Shown here piece by piece: positions 1-6,881 of a stretch of 64,000 bases of DNA. Below the pieces are notes generated by a model. The model saw only the letters and a list, made by a program, of their open reading frames with translations. It had not been told where the DNA came from and searched no databases. Where the stretch lies: positions 2,232,001-2,296,000 of the forward strand of contig OZ245848.1 of NCBI GenBank assembly GCA_965228955.1, read 5' to 3'. Every line of letters begins with the position of its first letter. The first letter of the stretch is position 1. Origin of the DNA: JANSWY01 sp965228955. Its GTDB lineage: Bacteria; Bacteroidota; Bacteroidia; Cytophagales; Cyclobacteriaceae. A program made the translations under genes and the position numbers.

Positions 1-794
1 ACTTCAATAATGAATTTCCCTAGATAGTCTGGTTCTATATGTTTTATAGCATCTAATCTAAGCTCATCAAATCCCAGATCATCCATTAGATATCGACCCC
101 AACTAATAAGATCCACACCCATTTCACCCATATATCCAGGAGCACCAAAATACCATGTTGAAGGGTTTCCATCTGCATCGGTAGGAGGGGTTGTTGTGGG
201 ATTGTTGAAGTAACAGATATCTTCAAAGAACAATGGGTTATGATAAGGCCCGTCTTGGTCCGGATGGAAGTTATTGGGGTGGAAATCTCCTGCATCTCCT
301 GGGAGTCTTCCACTTGGAGGATTGAATTCAAGATATCCTGATCCACCGCCTACTTCTCTGGGTACCAATACATCTCCACCACCTCTGTGGTTAAGTACAA
401 CATCAGCCATCACATTAATACCATTATCATGATAAGCCTGAATCATAGCTCTTAATTGAGATGCGCTACCATGACGAGTTCTAACGGTTCCTTTGCTATC
501 GAATTCTCCCATGTCATAGTAGTCATATGGACCATATCCCATATCGAATTTTCCAGCAAATCCTTTTTGTGGTGGTGGAGCCCAGATGGTAGAGAATCCA
601 GCTGCACCAATTTTGGGAGCAATAGAAGCGAGGGAATCCCACCAGATCCCTCCGGTTTCGTTTTCTGATAGATCTCCCGGGTGGGTATTCCAATAAAAAC
701 CCTGGAGTATTACATCTTGAGACATTACAAGGTTGGTTGTCCCAATTAGACATACCAATAGCAGTATGCGAGTTAGGTTAGCGAGTTTCTTCAC
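1..794 (-). CDS. Secreted alpha-amylase, GH13 family (3' end outside the window)
   Basis: This gene reads leftward from a GTG at 792-794 and runs off the window, so only about 264 N-terminal residues are visible. Residues 1-25 form a signal peptide ending near VMSQ, and mature sequence starts with DVILQGFYWN, typical of GH13 alpha-amylases that cleave internal alpha-1,4 bonds in starch or glycogen. GH13 conserved region I is seen as DVVLNHRGGGD, and region II as GFDELRLDAIKH, with the catalytic nucleophile Asp at about residue 248. The acid/base Glu and the final catalytic Asp lie beyond the visible part. The GTG start is chosen because the signal peptide follows it directly. The gene is in the same direction as the AraC gene at 946-1806 but separated by about 150 bp, so it may be transcribed separately. 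It has no obvious link to the xylose or hydroxyproline genes. Confidence 0.9.
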   Translation of the reverse strand, partial: MKKLANLTRILLLVCLIGTTNLVMSQDVILQGFYWNTHPGDLSENETGGIWWDSLASIAPKIGAAGFSTIWAPPPQKGFAGKFDMGYGPYDYYDMGEFDSKGTVRTRHGSASQLRAMIQAYHDNGINVMADVVLNHRGGGDVLVPREVGGGSGYLEFNPPSGRLPGDAGDFHPNNFHPDQDGPYHNPLFFEDICYFNNPTTTPPTDADGNPSTWYFGAPGYMGEMGVDLISWGRYLMDDLGFDELRLDAIKHIEPDYLGKFIIE

Positions 795-945
795 GTTAAT
801 CGACTTTAATCTTCACTTTATTACAAAATCAATGTAATTACCTTCAATCGTGAATTGATTGCAATTAACTGTAGTATCAATTTATGAATTGGTACATTAT
901 TTTGAGATGATAACGATTGTAAGTGAAATTCTTAAAAAAGTATCA

Positions 946-1806
946 TCATCCAGAATTTGTGGATTTGTATTCTGTTGGGGTTATGCCTTTTACTTTTTTG
1001 AACTGGCGATTGAAGTTGCTAAGGTTATTGTAGCCAGTCATTACTGCTACCTGAAGTATGGTGTGATCCTTATTAGTCAATAATTTGCAAGCTTGATTGA
1101 TCCTTAATTCCGTAATGAATGAAATGTAAGTTTTCCTGGTTCGCTGTTTAAAGAATCTGCAGAATGATGGCACAGTCATATTCGCAATGTTTGCGACTTT
1201 TTCCAGAGATATGGTTTCTGTGAAATTGTTGAGTGTATACTGAACTACATCATTCAACCTTTTACCATCATTCTCAGTCACACGAATTGTTCCGACCTTA
1301 TTCATTAGACTTCTTAATGAATTGGAATTACTTAAAACCTTAATTATCTGTAACACCTCAATCATTTTGTCCAATCCGCTCTTGCTGATGAGATTCTCAA
1401 AATTGGCTCTCAGATAAATCTGATTTACTCCTTTCAGGCATCTGGTAGATCTTTCCAGCAGACTTGAGAATTCACTGGTTTCAGGAAGTTGGAATAGTGT
1501 TTTATTCAAAAATGATTCATCAACAAAGATGGTCATTCCATGAGCATACAAATAGGAGTTGGATTCATAGTACTCCTTATCGTTCTTAAAGACATGAGGG
1601 ACATTGGAACCAATAATGTAGATATCATCAGGTACAAATGACCCGATGTAATCTCCTATGTAAACAGTGCCAGTGCCTTTTAGGATGTAAGTGATTTGGA
1701 TTTCAGGATGCATGTGAAGGAAATCATACAAGTATGGTTGCTTGTCTTCCTGAATCATCAATGACTCAACTGAACTTCGCGGTATTTTAAACGGAAGAGC
1801 CTTCAT
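946..1806 (-). CDS. AraC-family transcriptional regulator, probable hydroxyproline regulator
   Basis: The protein has 286 residues. The N-terminal half (about 1-150) looks like a cupin-type sensory domain (HMHPEIQITYILKGTG). The last 100 residues carry the double helix-turn-helix of AraC/XylS proteins, with SLEKVANIANMTVPSFCRFF as the first HTH and the family signature near TGYNNLSNFNRQFKKVKG. It is transcribed divergently from the hydroxyproline operon that begins at 1948, across a 141-bp intergenic region with an imperfect inverted repeat. By position it probably controls that operon in response to hydroxyproline or an intermediate; this is inferred. The start ATG at 1804-1806 is the only one that keeps the cupin domain whole. 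An AT-rich box matching TAnnTTTG on the minus strand (1812-1819) sits just upstream and would give a very short leader. Confidence 0.9.
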   Translation of the reverse strand: MKALPFKIPRSSVESLMIQEDKQPYLYDFLHMHPEIQITYILKGTGTVYIGDYIGSFVPDDIYIIGSNVPHVFKNDKEYYESNSYLYAHGMTIFVDESFLNKTLFQLPETSEFSSLLERSTRCLKGVNQIYLRANFENLISKSGLDKMIEVLQIIKVLSNSNSLRSLMNKVGTIRVTENDGKRLNDVVQYTLNNFTETISLEKVANIANMTVPSFCRFFKQRTRKTYISFITELRINQACKLLTNKDHTILQVAVMTGYNNLSNFNRQFKKVKGITPTEYKSTNSG

Positions 1807-1869
1807 TGATTCAAATATAGTTCTATATATTCCTAAATATTGATTTGTAATACCATAAGATGTTAAAAT

Positions 1870-1893
1870 AGTATTATATCTCGATAATATACT
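1870..1893. promoter_or_regulatory. Imperfect inverted repeat between AraC gene and hydroxyproline operon
   Basis: Half-sites AGTATTATATC and GATAATATACT face each other across two bases, with mismatches in the middle of each arm. The element lies about 55 bp upstream of the first operon ATG and about 65 bp from the divergent AraC start, a natural place for an operator. The surrounding DNA is very AT-rich, so part of the symmetry could be chance. Confidence 0.35.
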
Positions 1894-1947
1894 GTGAACT
1901 TGAGACTTAAGGCCACTCTAGTTTTACACTCATAAACAGATAAGATT

Positions 1948-2874
1948 ATGAGTACAACAATTGATTGGCAAGGGGTATTCCCTGCGGTAACTACTAAGTT
2001 CGACACTGAAAATGGTCTCGATCTTAAGATGTTTCAATTCAATATTGAAGAGCAAATCAAGGCTGGTGTTGATGGAATAATATTGGGAGGAACCTTAGGA
2101 GAAGCAAGCGGATTAAAGACTTCTGAAAAGGAGCAGCTGGTGGCTGCAGTAAGGGAAGTGAATTCTAATATTCCTATCATTATGAATATTGCTGAGCAGA
2201 CCACTGAAGGAGCAATTAAATCTGCAATGCAGGCAGAGAAATGGGGAGCAAATGGTTTAATGGTCTTACCTCCAATGAGGTATAATGCAGATCAAAATGA
2301 AGTTTTCCATTATTTCAAAACCATCTCCGAAAACTCTGATTTGCCAATGATTATCTACAATAATCCAGTTGATTATAAAATTCTGGTAACGTTGGACACA
2401 TTTGATAGGCTTCAGGAATATTCAACAATTCAGGGAGTTAAAGAATCCACAAGAGATGTGAGTAATGTAACCAGGATGATTAACCGATTCGGTGATAGGT
2501 ATAGTATCCTATGCGGTGTTGACACTCTGGCAATGGAAAGCCTGTTAATGGGTGCTAATGGTTGGATTGCAGGTCTTGTATGTGCATTTCCAAGAGAAAC
2601 AGTGGCGATTTACAGGCTTATTAAGGCTGGTGAGATTCAAAAGGCATTGGAGATTTATAGATGGTTTCTGCCATTGCTGGAACTAGACATTAATTCAAAG
2701 CTTGTTCAAAACATTAAGTTAGCGGAGAGCCTTACTGGATTGGGAACAGAGATTGTAAGAGCGCCAAGACTTCCTTTACACGGACAGGAAAGACGTGAAG
2801 TACTAAACATCATTAATCAGGCTCTTGACACAAGGCCAAGTATTCCTGAATATTTAGAATTAGCTCATTCATAA
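1948..2874 (+). CDS. DapA-family lyase, probable 1-pyrroline-4-hydroxy-2-carboxylate deaminase
   Basis: A 308-residue class I aldolase-type TIM barrel of the dihydrodipicolinate synthase family. The Schiff-base lysine is K165 in GVKEST, and the conserved tyrosine is Y137 in IIYNNP. GGTLGEASGL near residue 47 is the substrate-carboxylate loop, resembling GTTGE in DapA. Alone, the family has many reactions. Here the neighbours are a hydroxyproline epimerase, a D-amino-acid dehydrogenase and a ketoglutarate semialdehyde dehydrogenase, which together make the deaminase/dehydratase of trans-4-hydroxy-L-proline breakdown the best fit: pyrroline-4-hydroxy-2-carboxylate to 2-oxoglutarate semialdehyde plus ammonia. 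It is the first gene of the operon, with 9 bp to the next. Alternative: another 2-keto-3-deoxy acid lyase. Cytoplasmic, no signal peptide. Confidence 0.85.
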   Translation: MSTTIDWQGVFPAVTTKFDTENGLDLKMFQFNIEEQIKAGVDGIILGGTLGEASGLKTSEKEQLVAAVREVNSNIPIIMNIAEQTTEGAIKSAMQAEKWGANGLMVLPPMRYNADQNEVFHYFKTISENSDLPMIIYNNPVDYKILVTLDTFDRLQEYSTIQGVKESTRDVSNVTRMINRFGDRYSILCGVDTLAMESLLMGANGWIAGLVCAFPRETVAIYRLIKAGEIQKALEIYRWFLPLLELDINSKLVQNIKLAESLTGLGTEIVRAPRLPLHGQERREVLNIINQALDTRPSIPEYLELAHS

Positions 2875-2883
2875 CTCATCGAA

Positions 2884-4482
2884 ATGGTTAGAAATAATAT
2901 TATTGGTTTTACCAATTCAGGGAAGTCTGATAAAAAGATATTTAGCTGGAACCCAATAAGTGGACTTAAGAACTCGGAGGAAGGATTTGCTGTGGCGAAT
3001 GGCGAGGAGATTGAAGTAGCTTTAAATCTGGCGAAATCAGCATTCTCGGAATTGTCGGGCATGTCATCAATATTAAGGGCTGAGTTTCTAGAAGAAATAG
3101 GAAATCAGATCATACTACTGGGAGATCATCTGATTGCAACTGTTGTATCAGAGACTGGGCTTCCTGAGGGTAGAGTAATTGGAGAGCGCGGCAGGACTGT
3201 GAATCAACTTAAAATGTTTGCATCTGTTGTAAGAGAAGGACTGTGGACAGAAGCGAGTATAGATGAGGCAATTCCAGATAGACAACCAAACCCCAAAAGT
3301 GATATCAGGAAAAAGTTGATTCCCATTGGTCCTGTGGTGGTATTTACCGCTAGCAATTTCCCTTTGGCTTTTTCTACAGCTGGAGGTGATACTGCTTCTG
3401 CCTTGGCTGCAGGCAATCCGGTAATTGTAAAAGCTCATGAAGCACATCCTGCAACTAATTCTCTTGTAGCGGAGGCTATTCAGAGAGCAGCTTCAATTTG
3501 TGGAATGCCAAATGGAACATTCAGTACATTATATGGAGATGGAAATGATTTAGGAGAGAAACTAGTTAGCCACAAAGAAGTGAAAGCCGTTGGGTTTACC
3601 GGCTCTTTTCAAGGAGGAAAGGCTCTATTTGATCTTGCAAACTCGCGACCTGATCCAATTCCGGTTTTTGCTGAAATGAGTAGTGTGAATCCAGTCGTGG
3701 TATTTCCTGAACTAATGAGTAAAGAATCATCTGAAATTGCAGCTAAACTAGCAAACTCAATTACCCTTGGAGCCGGCCAGTTTTGCACTAACCCTGGCCT
3801 CATCTTAACTGTTGAGAGTCGAAGTACTGATGAATTCATTAATCAATTAGGGCAAAAGATATCTGAGTCATCAGTCTCCCCAATGCTTACAATGGGAATT
3901 CTCAATAATTATTGTGCTGGAATTAATCGAATTAAGAATCACGACAAAGTCAGTACAGTTGCTCAGATAGAAGGATTCGATACAGGTACTCCTGCAATTT
4001 TTGAGATTGATGCTGATGATTTTCTCAACGATAATTACTTAGCTAAAGAGGTGTTTGGACCATCTTCTTTGATTGTAAGATGTAAGGATGTTCAGGTATT
4101 GAAGTCAATCATTGAAAAGCTGGATGGACAGTTGACAGGTACTTGTTTTGGAACAAAAGAGGAATTAGTCAGGAATGAAGATCTTCTACAAATACTCCAG
4201 TCAAAAGTTGGCAGGATGATCATTAATGATGTGCCAACTGGTGTTGAGGTCTGTGACTCAATGATTCATGGTGGACCATTTCCCGCCACAACAGATATAA
4301 GGTTTACTTCAGTAGGATCAGATGCAATCAAAAGATTTGCCAGGCCAATTTGTTACCAGGATTTTCCTGATAGTCTGTTACCGCTGGAATTACAAAATCA
4401 CAATCCTCTGAATATTCTTAGAAAGGTAAACGGAGAATTGACAAGGTCTTCATTAGTTAAACTTTCTGTTTCAGGAAGTTAG
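2884..4482 (+). CDS. 2-oxoglutarate semialdehyde dehydrogenase (aldehyde dehydrogenase family)
   Basis: A 532-residue NAD(P)-dependent aldehyde dehydrogenase. The catalytic Cys is C301 in GAGQFCTNPG, the general base Glu is E264 in EMSSVNP, and the cofactor loop is seen as GFTGSFQGG. The FTASNFPLAFS segment and the length (about 525-530 residues) match the longer type of ketoglutarate semialdehyde dehydrogenase found in hydroxyproline and sugar acid pathways. It would oxidise 2-oxoglutarate semialdehyde, made by the preceding gene product, to 2-oxoglutarate for the TCA cycle. The gene starts 9 bp after its upstream neighbour and is followed by a hairpin at 4497-4525 before the epimerase gene. 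Substrate assignment rests on context. Confidence 0.88.
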   Translation: MVRNNIIGFTNSGKSDKKIFSWNPISGLKNSEEGFAVANGEEIEVALNLAKSAFSELSGMSSILRAEFLEEIGNQIILLGDHLIATVVSETGLPEGRVIGERGRTVNQLKMFASVVREGLWTEASIDEAIPDRQPNPKSDIRKKLIPIGPVVVFTASNFPLAFSTAGGDTASALAAGNPVIVKAHEAHPATNSLVAEAIQRAASICGMPNGTFSTLYGDGNDLGEKLVSHKEVKAVGFTGSFQGGKALFDLANSRPDPIPVFAEMSSVNPVVVFPELMSKESSEIAAKLANSITLGAGQFCTNPGLILTVESRSTDEFINQLGQKISESSVSPMLTMGILNNYCAGINRIKNHDKVSTVAQIEGFDTGTPAIFEIDADDFLNDNYLAKEVFGPSSLIVRCKDVQVLKSIIEKLDGQLTGTCFGTKEELVRNEDLLQILQSKVGRMIINDVPTGVEVCDSMIHGGPFPATTDIRFTSVGSDAIKRFARPICYQDFPDSLLPLELQNHNPLNILRKVNGELTRSSLVKLSVSGS

Positions 4483-4496
4483 TTTGGTTACAATTA

Positions 4497-4525
4497 AAAT
4501 GTTGGCTTCTCTGGGGCCAACATTT
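4497..4525 (+). promoter_or_regulatory. Intercistronic hairpin, 10-bp perfect stem
   Basis: AAATGTTGGC at 4497-4506 pairs perfectly with GCCAACATTT at 4516-4525 across a 9-base loop. There is no U-run after it, so it is not a standard terminator. It lies between the aldehyde dehydrogenase stop and the preferred epimerase ATG at 4541, and may stabilise or process the mRNA or limit read-through. It also argues that the in-frame upstream starts at 4484 and 4499 are not used. Confidence 0.55.
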
Positions 4526-4540
4526 ATCAACTCTCAAAAC

Positions 4541-5545
4541 ATGATTTCAAAATTTCAATGCATTGATGCTCACACATGTGGTAATCCGGTGAGGCTTGTT
4601 AAAAGTGGAGGGCCGATACTGGAAGGTAAAAACATGAGTGAAAAGCGGCAGCACTTCATTTCAGAATATGATTGGATAAGAAAGGGCTTAATGTTTGAGC
4701 CAAGAGGTCATGATATGATGTCTGGTAGTATTGTTTATCCTCCTAGTAGACCAGAGAATGATGCTGCTATCTTATTTATAGAAACCAGCGGATGTTTACC
4801 AATGTGTGGTCATGGAACAATCGGCACAGTAACAATTGCAATAGAATCTGGCTTGATAAAGCCAAAGAGACAAGGGGAGCTCAAGCTGGAGACACCTGCC
4901 GGAATTGTTTCAATCAAATACGGACAAACTGGGAACAAAGTAGATTGGGTAAGGCTGATGAATGTGAAATCATATCTTGCTGCTTCAGCATTAAAAGTTC
5001 ATTGTGATGGGTTGGGAATTCTGAAATTCGATGTTGCGTATGGAGGTAATTTCTACGCAATCATTGATGAACAAGAGAGTTTCAAAGGAATACAAAGCTA
5101 CTCAGCGGATCAGTTGGTAAGCTGGAGTCAGGAGATAAGAGAGAAGATCAATAATCTGTACCCTCAAAAATTTACACATCCGGAAGACTCAACTATAAAT
5201 GGTGTTAGTCATATTCTCTGGTCAGGGAAGCCAGAAAGCTCTGATTCTACAGCAAGAAACGCAGTGTTTTATGGAGATAAAGCGATAGACCGATCACCAT
5301 GTGGTACAGGAACGTCAGCTAGAATGGCTCAGTGGTATGCAAAGGGATTGCTGAAACAAGGAGAGGAGTTTGTTCATGAAAGTTATATCGGATCACAATT
5401 CATTGGACGCATTGAGTCTGTGACAGACATTGATGGAAAGAATGCAATCATTCCAAGTGTGCAAGGTTGGGCAAGAATCTTCGGGTACAACGAGATTTTA
5501 ATAGATACGGAAGATCCTTACGCTTTTGGTTTCTCTGTGATTTGA
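4541..5545 (+). CDS. 4-hydroxyproline 2-epimerase (proline racemase family)
   Basis: A 334-residue cofactor-independent epimerase that interconverts trans-4-hydroxy-L-proline and cis-4-hydroxy-D-proline. Both catalytic cysteines are present: C89 in PMCGHG and C254 in DRSPCGTG. Their presence separates it from the dehydratase branch of the family, where the first Cys becomes Thr or Ser. The N-terminus CIDAHTCGNPVRLV is the family hallmark, which is why I choose the ATG at 4541 over in-frame starts at 4484 (TTG) and 4499 (ATG), which would add an extension carrying a hairpin. It stands 3 bp before the dehydrogenase gene, so the two are surely co-transcribed. Proline racemase activity is possible but less likely given the neighbours. 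Confidence 0.92.
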   Translation: MISKFQCIDAHTCGNPVRLVKSGGPILEGKNMSEKRQHFISEYDWIRKGLMFEPRGHDMMSGSIVYPPSRPENDAAILFIETSGCLPMCGHGTIGTVTIAIESGLIKPKRQGELKLETPAGIVSIKYGQTGNKVDWVRLMNVKSYLAASALKVHCDGLGILKFDVAYGGNFYAIIDEQESFKGIQSYSADQLVSWSQEIREKINNLYPQKFTHPEDSTINGVSHILWSGKPESSDSTARNAVFYGDKAIDRSPCGTGTSARMAQWYAKGLLKQGEEFVHESYIGSQFIGRIESVTDIDGKNAIIPSVQGWARIFGYNEILIDTEDPYAFGFSVI

Positions 5546-5548
5546 GTT

Positions 5549-6820
5549 ATGAAAAATAGTGTTTGTATTGTTGGTGGAGGAGTAGTAGGATTATTATGCG
5601 CCTATTACCTGAATAAAAAGGGGTTTGGAGTAACCGTTTTTGATAAAGGAAATTTTGAAGATGGTGCTTCATATGGGAATGCAGGAATGATTGTTCCCAG
5701 TCACTTTATTCCATTAGCCAATCCTGGCGCTCTTGCTAAAGGACTTCAATGGATGTTCAATCCGAGCAGTCCTTTTTACATTAAACTTCGAATGGATAAG
5801 TCTCTCTACGCATGGTTGTATCATTTTCTTAAAAATGCTAATAACAAACACGTTAATCAATCAGCAGAATTGCTTTACAAACTAAATTTCGGAAGCAAGA
5901 TTCTATACGATCAGCTCAAAGACGAGCTTGGAGATTTTGGTTTGCAGCAATCTGGTTTGATTATGTACTGTAAAACGCAGCAAGCTTTGGATGATGAAGT
6001 TCAAATTGCTGAAAAAGCAAAGCAGCTTGGGCAAGATGTAAAAGTTCTGGACCAATATGAACTTCAAACATTGGAACCTAACATTACAACAAATGCCACT
6101 GGTGCAGTTTACTTTAAAGATGACGCATTCCTCAATCCCAACGAATTAATGAACTTGCTCAAAATCCATCTGAGAAATAATGGAGTTGGACTCATTGCTG
6201 GATCTTATATTGAAGAATTGATCAGCAACGGTAGTACTATTAATGGCTTGGTGGTGAATGGTGAAGTGATTACAGCTGATCATTTTGTCATAGCAGCTGG
6301 TACATGGTCTGCAGAATTAGCAAAGTCCCTAGGGATAAAACTACACATGCAGGGAGCCAAAGGATACAGCTTTGATCTTGAACGAAAACACTTAACAGCT
6401 TCAATATGCTCCATTCTAACAGAGTCGAAAGTGGCTTGTACACCAATGGGCGACATAATCAGGTTTGCAGGAACTTTGGCTATTGATGGCATGAATGACT
6501 CCATTGATAGGAAAAGGTTAAAAGGTATATATGATTCAATTCCCCAATACTTCCCTCAACTGGAAGGTCATCCTTTTCAAAATTGTCAGGTCTGGCATGG
6601 GTACAGGCCATGTTCAGCTGATGGACTACCGTATATTGGTCGAACGGCAATGTTCAATAACCTATTGATTGCAACAGGCCATGGTATGATGGGGCTGAGT
6701 CTTGGGGCTATTACAGGAAAGTTGATTTCTCAGGCAATTTGTAATGAACAAAGTGACCTATACGATTCACAAATAAGTGCTGACAGGCATAATTCCAGAC
6801 CTGTTCCTCATATTTTCTAA
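5549..6820 (+). CDS. FAD-dependent D-amino-acid (cis-4-hydroxy-D-proline) dehydrogenase
   Basis: A 423-residue DAO-type flavoprotein. The Rossmann FAD-binding motif is at the N-terminus (CIVGGGVVGLLCAYYL, about residues 5-20), and the C-terminal FAD/substrate segment includes GRTAMFNNLLIATGHGMMG. It resembles DadA-type dehydrogenases in length and motifs. In this operon it should oxidise cis-4-hydroxy-D-proline to 1-pyrroline-4-hydroxy-2-carboxylate, passing electrons to the respiratory chain, between the epimerase and deaminase steps. It begins 3 bp after the epimerase stop. It is the last gene of the operon; 61 bp separate it from the xylulokinase-HTH gene, which I treat as a separate unit. 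Confidence 0.9.
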   Translation: MKNSVCIVGGGVVGLLCAYYLNKKGFGVTVFDKGNFEDGASYGNAGMIVPSHFIPLANPGALAKGLQWMFNPSSPFYIKLRMDKSLYAWLYHFLKNANNKHVNQSAELLYKLNFGSKILYDQLKDELGDFGLQQSGLIMYCKTQQALDDEVQIAEKAKQLGQDVKVLDQYELQTLEPNITTNATGAVYFKDDAFLNPNELMNLLKIHLRNNGVGLIAGSYIEELISNGSTINGLVVNGEVITADHFVIAAGTWSAELAKSLGIKLHMQGAKGYSFDLERKHLTASICSILTESKVACTPMGDIIRFAGTLAIDGMNDSIDRKRLKGIYDSIPQYFPQLEGHPFQNCQVWHGYRPCSADGLPYIGRTAMFNNLLIATGHGMMGLSLGAITGKLISQAICNEQSDLYDSQISADRHNSRPVPHIF

Positions 6821-6825
6821 CCGTT

Positions 6826-6860
6826 TTTGTTTTAACTGTTGTTTATAAAAAGTATATTTC
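6826..6860 (+). promoter_or_regulatory. Possible Bacteroidota-type promoter of the xylulokinase-HTH gene
   Basis: TTTG at 6826-6829 and TATATTTC at 6853-6860 resemble the -33 (TTTG) and -7 (TAnnTTTG) boxes of Bacteroidota primary-sigma promoters, with one mismatch in the second. Transcription would start near 6866, inside the pair of TGACGTA repeats. Confidence 0.35.
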
Positions 6861-6879
6861 TGACGTAATAATGACGTAG
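6861..6879 (+). promoter_or_regulatory. Pair of TGACGTA direct repeats at the start of the xylulokinase-HTH gene
   Basis: TGACGTA occurs at 6861 and 6872, exactly 11 bp (about one helical turn) apart and in the same orientation. The second copy ends just before the ATG at 6882. The same motif, with the same 11-bp pairing, recurs upstream of SusC1 and of xylB2. The position over the likely transcription start suggests autorepression by whatever protein binds; this is inferred. Confidence 0.65.
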
Positions 6880-6881
6880 GA

